NCBI GenBank assembly: GCA_045107085.1
Contig: JBGCFT010000070.1
Location: forward strand, 1 to 63,199
Length of the DNA: 63,199 bases
Reading direction: 5' to 3'
From: NORP309 sp045107085
GTDB taxonomy: Bacteria; Pseudomonadota; Gammaproteobacteria; Xanthomonadales; Marinicellaceae
Positions 1 to 8,276 of the stretch are shown piece by piece (within the stretch, counting starts at the first letter, position 1; each line of letters opens with the position of its first letter). The position numbers and the translations under genes were made by a program. Under the pieces are notes generated by a model that was given only the letters and a program-made list of their open reading frames with translations, did no database searches and was not told the origin of the DNA.

Positions 1-1520
1 TAGGAACAGATGATGGTGCCATTCAAGTCACAGAAAATGGAGGAGAAAGTTGGGAAAAAATTGATGTCAAGGATTTACCCGGAGTACCTAAGATGGCTTT
101 TGTGAATGACATCAAGGCTGACTTGCATGATGAGAACACTGTTTATGTAGCAATAGATAATCATAAATATGGAGACTTTAAGCCCTATTTATATAAAAGC
201 ACAAACAAAGGTAAAAGCTGGAAGTCTATTTCAACAGGATTAGGAGATAAAAATTTAGTTTGGCGTTTAGTGCAAGATCACATCAACAAAGATTTAATGT
301 TTGTGGGAACTGAGTTTGGATTGTATTTCACTATTAACGGTGGCTCTCAATGGGTTAAATTAACCGGTGATGTGCCCACAATTTCATTTCGAGATCTGGC
401 CATTCAAAAAGATGAAAACGACTTAGTGGCTGCCAGTTTTGGGCGTGGATTCTATATATTAGATGATTATTCTTTACTCAGAAATGTCACTCAAGAATCA
501 TTAGAAAAACCTGTTCAATTGTTTCCTGTCAAAAAAGCGCTGTGGTATATCCCAAGAACCACACTAGGAAATCAAACCAAAGCATCACAAGGCCATGCAT
601 TTTATACCGCTAAAAACCCGGCCTTTGGAGCGGTAATTAATTATTACCTTAAAGATGAACTAATGACGGATGAAAGCAAACGACAAGAACAAGAAAAACT
701 GGATAAAAAGGCCAACAAAACTCTCAAATTTCCAGGTTGGGATGTGGTTGAAGCTGAAAGATTACAACAAAAACCAGAAATTTGGTTAACCATTAAAGAC
801 TCGGATGGTGATATTGTTAGAAGAATTCAGGGCAGCACCAATAAAGGTTTTAACCAAGCTGTATGGGACTTAAGATTTCCAGCACTTGGTGCCATTACCT
901 CTAGTCAAGTGAATAAAGACAATCCTCCAAAAGGCATGTTAGTCTCACCTGGTGAGTACACAGTTTCAATGTCTCGACATGAAAATGGCAAAGTGACTCA
1001 ACTGGATACACCACAACCGTTTTTAGTAGAGCAATTAAGAAAAGGTGTTTTAGAAGGTTCTGACAATGATGAGGTGGTGGCTTTTAGGAAACAATTGTCT
1101 CACTTACAAAAACAAACCTCTGCCAGTTCTGCTTTATTAAAAAATGCACGAGAAAAAACCAAAAAACTAAAACTGGCACTATCAAGAAGCCAATCTATGC
1201 CAGGTAAAATTGATGAAGAGTTGATGCAAATTATTTCCGCTTTAGATTTATTGGATGTAGAATTTAATGGTCCAGGGTCAAAAAAACAAATTGGAGAAAA
1301 ACACCACATGACCATCAATGATAGATTGTTTGCAGCCTATTACGGTACAAATTTTTCAACTTATGGGCCAACAGCAACTCACATTAAATCATTTAACATT
1401 GCTGAAAAACAATTTAATGCCTTTAAATCACAATTAGATAGTATTATTGAGACCAGATTACCAGCATTAGAAAAAGCCATTGAAGAAGCCAATGGTCCGA
1501 TAGTCCCTTCGTACCATTAA
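1..1520 (+). CDS. BNR/VPS10-type beta-propeller glycosyl hydrolase-like protein, 3' part
   Basis: The reading frame is open from the first bases of the window (codons in phase with position 3), so the true start lies upstream; about 505 residues are visible. It contains at least three Asp-box (BNR) motifs: TENGGESWEK, STNKGKSWKS and TINGGSQWVK. The GTEFGLYF and FGRGFYILDDY blocks are typical of large secreted proteins annotated as glycosyl hydrolase or sortilin/VPS10-domain proteins, usually about 1000 residues long. After the propeller comes a C-terminal part with a FlgD-like beta-sandwich stretch (WDLRFPAL) and a helical tail. Substrate and enzymatic activity cannot be read from the sequence; many relatives are probably binding or scaffold proteins. 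A hairpin follows the stop. Confidence 0.8.
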   Translation, partial: GTDDGAIQVTENGGESWEKIDVKDLPGVPKMAFVNDIKADLHDENTVYVAIDNHKYGDFKPYLYKSTNKGKSWKSISTGLGDKNLVWRLVQDHINKDLMFVGTEFGLYFTINGGSQWVKLTGDVPTISFRDLAIQKDENDLVAASFGRGFYILDDYSLLRNVTQESLEKPVQLFPVKKALWYIPRTTLGNQTKASQGHAFYTAKNPAFGAVINYYLKDELMTDESKRQEQEKLDKKANKTLKFPGWDVVEAERLQQKPEIWLTIKDSDGDIVRRIQGSTNKGFNQAVWDLRFPALGAITSSQVNKDNPPKGMLVSPGEYTVSMSRHENGKVTQLDTPQPFLVEQLRKGVLEGSDNDEVVAFRKQLSHLQKQTSASSALLKNAREKTKKLKLALSRSQSMPGKIDEELMQIISALDLLDVEFNGPGSKKQIGEKHHMTINDRLFAAYYGTNFSTYGPTATHIKSFNIAEKQFNAFKSQLDSIIETRLPALEKAIEEANGPIVPSYH

Positions 1521-1567
1521 GGATTATATAACTTTAAACCAAAATTTAAGTGCAAATTATATAAGTC

Positions 1568-1604
1568 AAAACCACTAAGCATAATAATACATTCTTAGTG
1601 GTTT
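1568..1604. terminator. bidirectional hairpin between convergent genes
   Basis: An 11-bp perfect stem, AAACCACTAAG paired with CTTAGTGGTTT, encloses a 14-nt loop. It lies between the stop of the propeller gene and the stop of the convergent metallo-hydrolase gene. The stem ends in A and T runs, so it could terminate in both directions, though no long U tract follows. Confidence 0.6.
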
Positions 1605-1616
1605 AATGATAATGAT

Positions 1617-2360
1617 TCAGCCTACGATTTTTTTAAACTTGATTAATGTGGCTCTTAACGGAGTTCTTGGGATTTGAGGTGATTTTTCAATCATTTCTTC
1701 AAAGTCATTATTTTGCATTGAAACCAGTCCACCATGGGCCAGCATTATTTTTTCTGATTGTAATTGTTTGATTATATTTAATGACGCTCGGTATTTATTG
1801 GGATGAAAAACAGGGAAAGGCGAGATGTATTTATTTCGCAACTTTATAATTAAATCAGCCACATAGACCCAGTTTCTTTCTTGATGCCAAACTGATAAAT
1901 CACGATCAGTGTGGCCCGGTGTTTCTAGTATGGTCCATTCAGGAAAATGTGTGACTTTATCACCATTATTCGATTTAATATCTGCTTTGAGTTTTCTACT
2001 ATAATAAATGTATTTGTATTTCTTTTTTAGTTTTCTACCCACATACAAAGTGAGTATTACATCAATCCAATGCATCAATATTCCATTGAGTCCTTTATAC
2101 CAGTGAGTATCTTTATTGGCTGATACAATCACACAGCCACTAATTTGACGCAATTTATGCGCTGCACCTGCGTGATCTGGATGCATGTGTGTGACCACTA
2201 TGGTTTTTAAATCTGAAATCTTACGATTGAGTTTATCTTCAATATATTCAAGAATGACAGAAATATCCGCTCGACAACAACCATCTAATAATAACAAACC
2301 ATGGTCATATTCAACTAAATAAATCGATTGTATGTAACCATTCAAATGATGTATTTTCAT
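1617..2360 (-). CDS. metallo-beta-lactamase-fold hydrolase (glyoxalase II-like)
   Basis: This 247-residue protein has the MBL metal motif THMHPDHAG (H-x-H-x-D-H) near residue 58. Further metal-ligand histidines are in LETPGHTDRD and MLAHGG, so both metal sites look intact. There is no signal peptide, so it is probably cytosolic. It starts 5 bp after the acdS stop and is the last gene of the gntR-acdS-MBL operon. Relatives hydrolyse thioesters, lactones or other small esters. The operon suggests a role near ACC or keto-acid metabolism, but that is inference; the substrate is unknown. Confidence 0.8.
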   Translation of the reverse strand: MKIHHLNGYIQSIYLVEYDHGLLLLDGCCRADISVILEYIEDKLNRKISDLKTIVVTHMHPDHAGAAHKLRQISGCVIVSANKDTHWYKGLNGILMHWIDVILTLYVGRKLKKKYKYIYYSRKLKADIKSNNGDKVTHFPEWTILETPGHTDRDLSVWHQERNWVYVADLIIKLRNKYISPFPVFHPNKYRASLNIIKQLQSEKIMLAHGGLVSMQNNDFEEMIEKSPQIPRTPLRATLIKFKKIVG

Positions 2361-2365
2361 TTTAA

Positions 2366-3385
2366 TTAACCATTTCGATAAGTATAACTGTAACCATTAA
2401 TGGCAGGCACTCCACCCAAATGTGCATACAATACTTTTGAGCCTTTAGGAAAGAAACCTTTTCTGGTCAAATCAATCATGCCTTGCAAAGACTTACCTTC
2501 ATAAACTGGGTCAGTAATCATGGCTTCAGTTTGTGCACCCAATCTAATCGCTTCATTGGTTTCCTGACTGGGAATGCCATAGGCTGGGTAAGCATAATCC
2601 TCATTGATATGAATATCCTCATCTGTGATTTCTTGGCCTAACTCAATGAGTTTAGCCGTTTTTTGTGCGATTAATTTGACTTGCTGTCGAGTTTGTTTGA
2701 CTGTGCCTGATGCATCGATACCTATGACTCGATTGGCTCTGCCATCGGCTTTAAACCCAACAATCATGCCACCTTGGGTTGAACCAGTCACGACACAAAC
2801 GACTATATAATCAAATTTAAATCCCAATTCTTTTTCTTGCATTCTCACTTCATCTGCAAATCCAACATAGCCTAAGCACCCATATTTGTGAACAGATGCA
2901 CCTGCAGGAATACCATAAGGAATTCCTCCTTCGTCTTTAACTTCTTGAATGGCTTTTTCCCAACTTGATCGAATACCAATGTCAAAACCATCGTCCACAA
3001 TCTTTGAGTCTGCACCCATCAAACGAGTCATTAAGATGTTCCCTACTCTATCATAAACCGCATCTTCATGGGGAACCCAACTTTCTTGAACCAATTTACA
3101 CTTCATACCAATTTTAGCTGCCGTAGCGGCTACAAGCCTTGTATGATTTGATTGAACTCCTCCAATTGAAACCAAAGTATCAGCTCCTGATTCAATCGCA
3201 TCAGGCACAATGTACTCTAATTTGCGTAGTTTGTTACCACCCATGGCTAATCCCGAATTACAGTCTTCTCTTTTAACATAAATATCGACCTGACCACCTA
3301 GTGCCTCTGTTAATCTAGGCAAATGTTCAATAGGAGTGGGTCCAAATGTAAGGGGATAACGTTTAAATTTCTTAAGTAAATTCAT
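2366..3385 (-). CDS. acdS: 1-aminocyclopropane-1-carboxylate (ACC) deaminase
   Basis: This 339-residue PLP enzyme of the tryptophan synthase beta fold type would open the cyclopropane ring of ACC to give 2-oxobutyrate and ammonia. The PLP lysine is K52 in GGNKLRK, followed by the GGVQSNHTR phosphate-binding region. Two residues used to separate true ACC deaminases from D-cysteine desulfhydrases are present: Glu296 (DPVYEGKS) and Leu323 (HLGG). They correspond to E295 and L322 of the Pseudomonas enzyme. Length matches the family (about 338). Its start overlaps the stop of the upstream GntR gene by 4 bp (ATGA), so translation is coupled. ACC deaminase is best known from plant-associated bacteria, which makes it notable among these neighbours. 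Confidence 0.92.
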   Translation of the reverse strand: MNLLKKFKRYPLTFGPTPIEHLPRLTEALGGQVDIYVKREDCNSGLAMGGNKLRKLEYIVPDAIESGADTLVSIGGVQSNHTRLVAATAAKIGMKCKLVQESWVPHEDAVYDRVGNILMTRLMGADSKIVDDGFDIGIRSSWEKAIQEVKDEGGIPYGIPAGASVHKYGCLGYVGFADEVRMQEKELGFKFDYIVVCVVTGSTQGGMIVGFKADGRANRVIGIDASGTVKQTRQQVKLIAQKTAKLIELGQEITDEDIHINEDYAYPAYGIPSQETNEAIRLGAQTEAMITDPVYEGKSLQGMIDLTRKGFFPKGSKVLYAHLGGVPAINGYSYTYRNG

Positions 3386-4029
3386 ATTTTGTTCTCTTTC
3401 ATGTGAATAACAGTTATGTTCAAGGCTTCCTGCATGTGCATTTTTAATAATTCTACAGCTGCTTTAGTATTTCGTTCTCGACAGAGGTTGAATAGTTGCC
3501 AATGTTCATCTTGTGAAATTTTTTGAAAATTCAGATCTTTCAGGTATAACAACAAATATCGAGAAACATTGTTATGTAGAACAGAAACCATATTTAAAAG
3601 TTTTGGCATATTTGCTGACTTATAGATTGCAGCATGAAATTTCCAGTTAAGTTTAGACCAATCTAAATAATTATTTGATACATCTATAAGTTTTAAAATA
3701 CTTTCAGCTGCAATAAAATCTTTCTCCTGTAAATCTGGAATTGACCTTTTCAGAGCTATTTCTTCTAATGCCATTCTTATCGTATAAATCTCTTCAACTT
3801 CATCACAAGACAAACTAGAAACATGTGAACCACGATTGTTTTTAAAAGTAATCAGACCCTCTGTCTTGAGTTGATTTAAAGCCTCTCGTATAGGTATCTT
3901 GCTGACTTTATAGATTCTAGATAATTTATCTTGATTCAGGCTTTGACCACTGGGAAACTCTCCGGATATTATTGAGTTACGAATCTTATTGGCGATTATA
4001 TCTGCTGATGATTGAATTTCAATTGTCAT
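3382..4029 (-). CDS. GntR-family (FCD/FadR-type) transcriptional regulator
   Basis: This 215-residue protein has an N-terminal winged helix-turn-helix (about residues 10-75, with LSRIYKVSKIPIREALNQL as the typical GntR recognition region). A helical FCD ligand-binding domain follows, with the metal-binding type histidines in FHAAIY, DEHWQLF and KMHMQEA. It is the first gene of an operon with acdS and the MBL hydrolase and overlaps acdS by 4 bp. It probably senses ACC, a D-amino acid or the keto-acid product and autoregulates through the GTATAC palindrome just upstream of its start. Known acdS regulators such as AcdR are Lrp-type, so this would be a different control scheme. Confidence 0.88.
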   Translation of the reverse strand: MTIEIQSSADIIANKIRNSIISGEFPSGQSLNQDKLSRIYKVSKIPIREALNQLKTEGLITFKNNRGSHVSSLSCDEVEEIYTIRMALEEIALKRSIPDLQEKDFIAAESILKLIDVSNNYLDWSKLNWKFHAAIYKSANMPKLLNMVSVLHNNVSRYLLLYLKDLNFQKISQDEHWQLFNLCRERNTKAAVELLKMHMQEALNITVIHMKENKI

Positions 4030-4038
4030 TTTTTTATA

Positions 4039-4055
4039 GTATAATAGTATACGAT
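4039..4055. promoter_or_regulatory. candidate GntR/FCD operator upstream of gntR-acdS
   Basis: The 12-mer ATAGTATACGAT (4044-4055) is a near-palindrome centred on GTATAC (10 of 12 positions symmetric). It overlaps a second inverted repeat, GTATA-4-TATAC (4039-4052). It lies 10-26 bp upstream of the regulator's start codon. FCD-type GntR regulators often bind short palindromes with a GTATAC or TnGTnnnACnA core, so autoregulation is plausible. No binding data exist here. Confidence 0.45.
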
Positions 4056-4203
4056 TTAATTCAAACCTTTTATTTGCGCTGATAAATTAAATATTAAAAG
4101 CATTCTCATTGATACGATTTGAAGGGAAAAGTACTTTTGACATTTATAAAATAAGTCAAAAATTGATATGATTTAAGATATTTAATACAAGCTATTAATA
4201 TCA

Positions 4204-4674
4204 ATGATAGAATTTTATATATCAAAAACATACAGAAAAAAAGTCAAGAGCGAATGCTTAAAAGCAATAATATACATAAGTTTCATGCTCATTATTATCC
4301 CACCGATTTTATTTAGTACTTATTGGTATTATTCTATTTGTTTAGGAATAATGCTTGTCCCAATTTGGATTAAAGTTCGTTTTAATGTCTATCAAAAAGA
4401 AATTGAAAACATTAAAAATCATAAGTTAACATTGGATAAAAATACATTAACTTTTCATTATACCAATTCAAAATACAGCATAAATCTTACAAACTTAACT
4501 CATCTCAATGTAAACACCAAAAAAGGATGTATTGATTCGATCAGGTTGTTATTATCTGATAACAACAGTTTATTAATAACTCAATATGAAAAAATAGAAA
4601 ATATACTAAAACAACTCCACAAAATCGTTGGACTAAGCCATATTAGCTATCACCGCTGGTTTCATAAACTTTAA
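4204..4674 (+). CDS. small membrane protein of unknown function
   Basis: This 156-residue protein has a short cytoplasmic N-terminus, two adjacent hydrophobic helices (about residues 20-60) and a C-terminal beta-rich segment of about 95 residues. That layout resembles small bacterial proteins with a membrane hairpin followed by a PH-like or YcxB-like domain, but no diagnostic motif was recognised. It is transcribed divergently from the gntR-acdS operon across a 174-bp gap, and its stop lies 1 bp from the stop of the convergent EEP-family gene. Codon usage is strongly AT-rich. Function unknown. Confidence 0.65.
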   Translation: MIEFYISKTYRKKVKSECLKAIIYISFMLIIIPPILFSTYWYYSICLGIMLVPIWIKVRFNVYQKEIENIKNHKLTLDKNTLTFHYTNSKYSINLTNLTHLNVNTKKGCIDSIRLLLSDNNSLLITQYEKIENILKQLHKIVGLSHISYHRWFHKL

Positions 4675-4675
4675 T

Positions 4676-5632
4676 TTACAAAGCCAATTCAATGATCAAA
4701 GGTAAATGATCAGAACCAAAATTTGCGCCAGATTTAACATCAATCACCTGAAAGTGTTCGGATACTAAACAATGATCTATAGGGATCATTAAAGGATAAA
4801 GGTGGGTTGGCCAAGTTGGAATAACGCCAAATCCTTTTCTGACATTTCTAAGCCCTGTGTTTTTTTGTAACTGATTAAAATAACCAGACCATTGGGTTAT
4901 ATTTAAATCACCTAATACAATTTTTGGTCCAGTTAATTCTTTTACTCTGGATGCTATTTTGTGTAAGTGTAAATTTCTTTCTTTTGCCAATTGTTTACTC
5001 ACAGGCGGCATTGGATGAGAAGCAAAAACACTGACTTTTAGCTGCTCAATTTGTAATATTGCTTCAATACTGGGAATATTAAATTGACCCCACTTATGAA
5101 CTTTATAATCATCAATAGGAAATTTACTCAAAATAGCCATGCCAAAATTATCATGCCTTGGCGTTTTTATCTGAAATTTGTAGACATCTTGTAATGGTTC
5201 TAATTTATATAACCAGATATTATTAACTTCTTGTAATAAAATGATATCAGCATCTTCTTGTTTAACTTGCTGTATGAGCTGTGAATACTGCATGTTTGAA
5301 GACAATACGTTAAAACTTAACAATTTAATTTCAACGCCCTGTGCCACAGGATATTCAAAGTTCGGTTTTATGTAATAAGGGACAAGATATACAGCATTAA
5401 TCAGAACTGTGCAAAATGAAATATAAGTATAAATTTTAATTTTAACAATTAAAAATATTACTCCCAATGTCAGGGCTATAAAAAAGTATTGCAGCTTAAA
5501 GTGGGTTAACAGTTCAATAGCCCAATGCAAATGATCAAAAAATGTTGCCAGTGAAAAAAGTGCCAAAAATACACAACCTACTTCCAACACTCCAATCAAA
5601 GATAATCTTTTTATATGTTTTGCACTATTCAT
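4676..5632 (-). CDS. membrane-anchored endonuclease/exonuclease/phosphatase (EEP) family protein
   Basis: This 318-residue protein has three N-terminal hydrophobic helices (about residues 10-95) followed by an EEP domain. Catalytic blocks are visible in order: LSFNVLSS, ILLQEVN (metal-binding Glu), FASHPMPP, VLGDLN (Asp and Asn), PIDHCLVS and GSDHLPL (Asp-His pair). The catalytic domain would face outward if the helices follow the positive-inside rule. Family members cleave phosphodiesters in DNA, lipids or nucleotides, and this membrane-anchored subtype is usually left as hypothetical. It is followed upstream by a DoxX-like gene on the same strand, 28 bp apart, possibly co-transcribed. Confidence 0.8.
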   Translation of the reverse strand: MNSAKHIKRLSLIGVLEVGCVFLALFSLATFFDHLHWAIELLTHFKLQYFFIALTLGVIFLIVKIKIYTYISFCTVLINAVYLVPYYIKPNFEYPVAQGVEIKLLSFNVLSSNMQYSQLIQQVKQEDADIILLQEVNNIWLYKLEPLQDVYKFQIKTPRHDNFGMAILSKFPIDDYKVHKWGQFNIPSIEAILQIEQLKVSVFASHPMPPVSKQLAKERNLHLHKIASRVKELTGPKIVLGDLNITQWSGYFNQLQKNTGLRNVRKGFGVIPTWPTHLYPLMIPIDHCLVSEHFQVIDVKSGANFGSDHLPLIIELAL

Positions 5633-5660
5633 TTAATTGTCACGTCAATATTTAAGTGAA

Positions 5661-6086
5661 TCATTTGCTTTTAAATAGTTGAATAGAGTTTTCTAATGAG
5701 AATTTATCTTTTTTGTCATATAAAAGCAATAAAGCTACCATTAAAGTAAATCGTGGCAACCAATGCGAAACAGGGTTATAAAATGCATCTTGAAGCAAAT
5801 GTCCATAGGCAACAATTAACAATAAAACACCGATAATAAGCGCATTAAAATACACAAAAACACCGACAATAAGCATCGCCCCACAAAGCAACTCAACATA
5901 AGGTATAGTGTAACCTAACAACCATAACAACCATTCTGGAATCCAACTGTCTTTGAAACCTTGTATAAAGAATTTTTCAGCATGTTGCAAAGATCCCATG
6001 ACAAAGACCTTGTGATAACCAATCATGCCAACAAATAATCCCAATGCTATTCGAATGAAAAAAGAAGCGGTGCCTTGTTTGTTCAT
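5661..6086 (-). CDS. DoxX family membrane protein
   Basis: This 141-residue protein has four predicted transmembrane helices and the DoxX-like layout: a short N-terminus with an early helix (FIRIALGLFVGMIGYHKV), a long first loop, then a helix with the conserved YVELLCGAMLIVGV pattern. DoxX proteins are small quinone- or redox-associated membrane proteins, several linked to sulfur or oxidative stress responses; the reaction is mostly unknown. It lies 28 bp upstream of the EEP-family gene and is divergent from tpx, a peroxidase, which loosely suits a redox theme. Confidence 0.75.
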   Translation of the reverse strand: MNKQGTASFFIRIALGLFVGMIGYHKVFVMGSLQHAEKFFIQGFKDSWIPEWLLWLLGYTIPYVELLCGAMLIVGVFVYFNALIIGVLLLIVAYGHLLQDAFYNPVSHWLPRFTLMVALLLLYDKKDKFSLENSIQLFKSK

Positions 6087-6278
6087 ATAATAAAAAATAT
6101 TAAAGGCAAATAGTATAGCTTAAACCTATCAATTTAGTGAACTCATGCGAGTCAATTGATGAATATCATTGAAAAATGATGCTCTGTTACCATATATAAT
6201 TACTAAAGTTAGATGCATGATTTATTAAATTATTCTAACTTAAAATCATTCACCAAAAATAATAGACGAGAAAACAAT

Positions 6279-6776
6279 ATGGCAACTATAAATTTTAAAG
6301 GCAACCCCATTCAAACTGATGGTAACTTTCCTGAGTTAGACACTCAAGCACCCAATTTTAAATTGGTTAAAGGTGACTTATCTGAGGTATCATTAGAAGA
6401 TTTAAAAGGCAAGAAAGTTATATTCAATATATTTCCAAGTGTAGATACTGCAGTTTGTGCCCTTCAATTGAAAACTTTTAGTCAGAAAGCTGCACAATTA
6501 GATGATGTGGTTTTACTCTTTGCTTCAATGGATTTACCCTTTGCATTGAATCGCTTTTGTGCCGCCGAAGGCATTGAAAATGCCATCACAACTTCAGATT
6601 TCAGATACCATAGTTTGGCAGAATCTTATGGCGTTAAAATGACTCAAGGGCCATTAAATGGTTTATACGCCAGAGCCACATTGGTTTTGGATGAAAACCA
6701 TAAAGTGGTTTATTCTGAATTGGTCTCAGATGTTGTTAATGAACCGGATTATGATAAAGCCTTAGCATCTTTATAA
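6279..6776 (+). CDS. tpx: thiol peroxidase (atypical 2-Cys peroxiredoxin)
   Basis: This thiol peroxidase reduces hydrogen peroxide and alkyl hydroperoxides using thioredoxin. With the start at ATG 6279 the protein is 165 residues, the usual Tpx length. The frame is open further 5' to an ATG at 6213, but that would add 22 non-conserved residues. The peroxidatic Cys60 is in FPSVDTAVC and the resolving Cys94 in LNRFCAAEG, matching C61 and C95 of the E. coli enzyme. The conserved GPLNGLYARA and PDYDKAL segments are also present. It is a single-gene unit with a hairpin terminator after the stop. Confidence 0.94.
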   Translation: MATINFKGNPIQTDGNFPELDTQAPNFKLVKGDLSEVSLEDLKGKKVIFNIFPSVDTAVCALQLKTFSQKAAQLDDVVLLFASMDLPFALNRFCAAEGIENAITTSDFRYHSLAESYGVKMTQGPLNGLYARATLVLDENHKVVYSELVSDVVNEPDYDKALASL

Positions 6777-6799
6777 TTCAATTAAAATAAAACAAAAAG

Positions 6800-6834
6800 A
6801 CAAACAGACTCATCAAATAATGCGTCTGTTTTTG
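6800..6834 (+). terminator. rho-independent terminator of tpx
   Basis: The stem AAACAGAC / GTCTGTTT (6802-6809 with 6824-6831) has a 14-nt loop and runs into TTTTTG. It begins 26 bp after the tpx stop. Confidence 0.7.
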
Positions 6835-6931
6835 TATGTGTGTAAATTAAAGATTTTATACAACTTTAATGGAACTTAGCTTAAAATAAAATCAATTGGA
6901 AAATATATAATAAAAATATCAAGGTACATTT

Positions 6932-7231
6932 ATGAAAGTAATATTAGGCAAAGCATCAGCTAACTCAAACAATGAAAAATACCCGAAAGGGGAAATCCAT
7001 GCCCTATTGATGTTTGTTAAAACTGACAGTAAAGACAAAGCCCAACAAATCGCAAAAGTTAAGACACAAAATAAGGGCTGGAATAAACTGAAATTATCTA
7101 GAATTGGTGCAGTTAATATTGAAAATTTCAAACCCGATGATGAAGAAATCAAAGTAGCATTTGATTCTGCCATGCAAAGTGGCTATGGTTTATTGGTTTA
7201 TCCTGATGTGGAAAATGACATGATCATGTAA
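6932..7231 (+). CDS. conserved small hypothetical protein
   Basis: This 99-residue soluble protein has no signal peptide and no recognised catalytic motif. It starts with MKVILGKASANS and has a mixed alpha/beta pattern ending in an acidic tail. The open frame has a clear ATG and tidy borders: it starts 155 bp after tpx and stops 58 bp before the convergent gene. The antisense frame over it looks like a shadow. The overall look (about 100 residues, ferredoxin-like beta-alpha-beta rhythm) could suit a YCII-like or dimeric alpha-beta barrel fold, but this is a guess. Function unknown. Confidence 0.6.
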   Translation: MKVILGKASANSNNEKYPKGEIHALLMFVKTDSKDKAQQIAKVKTQNKGWNKLKLSRIGAVNIENFKPDDEEIKVAFDSAMQSGYGLLVYPDVENDMIM

Positions 7232-7289
7232 TATTTTTATTCGTGAACTTTAATCGTTACACAATACCTACTGAAAATCATAATAAAAT

Positions 7290-8198
7290 TTATTCTTCAT
7301 CAAAAACTAAGGCTATCTGACTAACTCTCTTGTTCACATCAATACGAGAAATATTGGATAAACCAGGAATATCAAACTCTTTGACCATGGTCCAACTTTT
7401 GCCTTTTTTGCTGTAATAAAGTGTGTTACTTTGTCCACACCAAAAATTGCCTTTGCTGTCAATGGCAAAATCTTCTACATCTTTTGGTAACTTAATGACT
7501 TTCTTCTTTTTGAATTTTTTTGTATCAATTTTTGTTATCCACCAATCATCTTGTGACTTGTCAACATAATAGACATACTTATATTTAGCGTCAGTTTTAA
7601 TAGACCTACCAATATTGCTTGCCATTTTACGGGGTTGTTTACCTGTAGTTTGATAGTAAAGATCGCCTTGTTGTTCATTGATGATAAACATCCACAATTT
7701 ATTTTTTCCAGTCCAATTGTGATAGCCAATGTTATCTAAATCACTCATCAAATCACTGTTATTGCGTTTTTTACGTTTGTATTGCCATCTCACATGTTGT
7801 GCGTCTTTGCCTTGTTCGTTCTTTTCTAGTTCAACTCTGACTACACTAATGCCTTCTCTGCCTGCTATTGGAGTGGCTGAATATTCACTTTCAGGCGTTT
7901 TCATGTAAGGCCTTGCAATACGTTTCTTTAAATCAATGGTATAAATATCGGTTTGATTATTAATGTAGCGAGTGAAAAATAAAGATTTATCTTTGTTCAT
8001 AAAAACAGGCTGAGAATCATAACCTGTTCTTGAAGTTATATTTTGAGCATTATTGATAAATACTTGGCCTTTTTTAAATTTGATATCAGCTAGCACTATT
8101 TCTGAACCAGGAGGAGATAAAGCGGCCATCTCTTGCTCTTGTGCATTAATAAAATTGAAAAGATGGCATATTATTATAAATGAGAAGAGATATTTCAT
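7290..8198 (-). CDS. secreted protein with TolB/PD40-like beta-propeller repeats
   Basis: This 302-residue protein has an N-terminal signal peptide (MKYLFSFIIICHLFNFINA, cleavage near residue 19). The rest consists of beta-propeller-like blades with WD40-like (PD40) features, for example SQPVFMNKDKSLFFTRY and QTDIYTIDLKK, similar to TolB-type or strictosidine-synthase-like proteins. No catalytic residues were recognised. It probably lies in the periplasm or is exported. It is separated from the ABC transporter gene by 78 bp on the same strand. Function unknown. Confidence 0.7.
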   Translation of the reverse strand: MKYLFSFIIICHLFNFINAQEQEMAALSPPGSEIVLADIKFKKGQVFINNAQNITSRTGYDSQPVFMNKDKSLFFTRYINNQTDIYTIDLKKRIARPYMKTPESEYSATPIAGREGISVVRVELEKNEQGKDAQHVRWQYKRKKRNNSDLMSDLDNIGYHNWTGKNKLWMFIINEQQGDLYYQTTGKQPRKMASNIGRSIKTDAKYKYVYYVDKSQDDWWITKIDTKKFKKKKVIKLPKDVEDFAIDSKGNFWCGQSNTLYYSKKGKSWTMVKEFDIPGLSNISRIDVNKRVSQIALVFDEE

Positions 8199-8276
8199 AG
8201 TGTTTCTAAAAAATTGATTGAGATTATTGTATCACACTAGTTTTGTTATCAGTTGTTAGAATTCTTTACATTCTTC

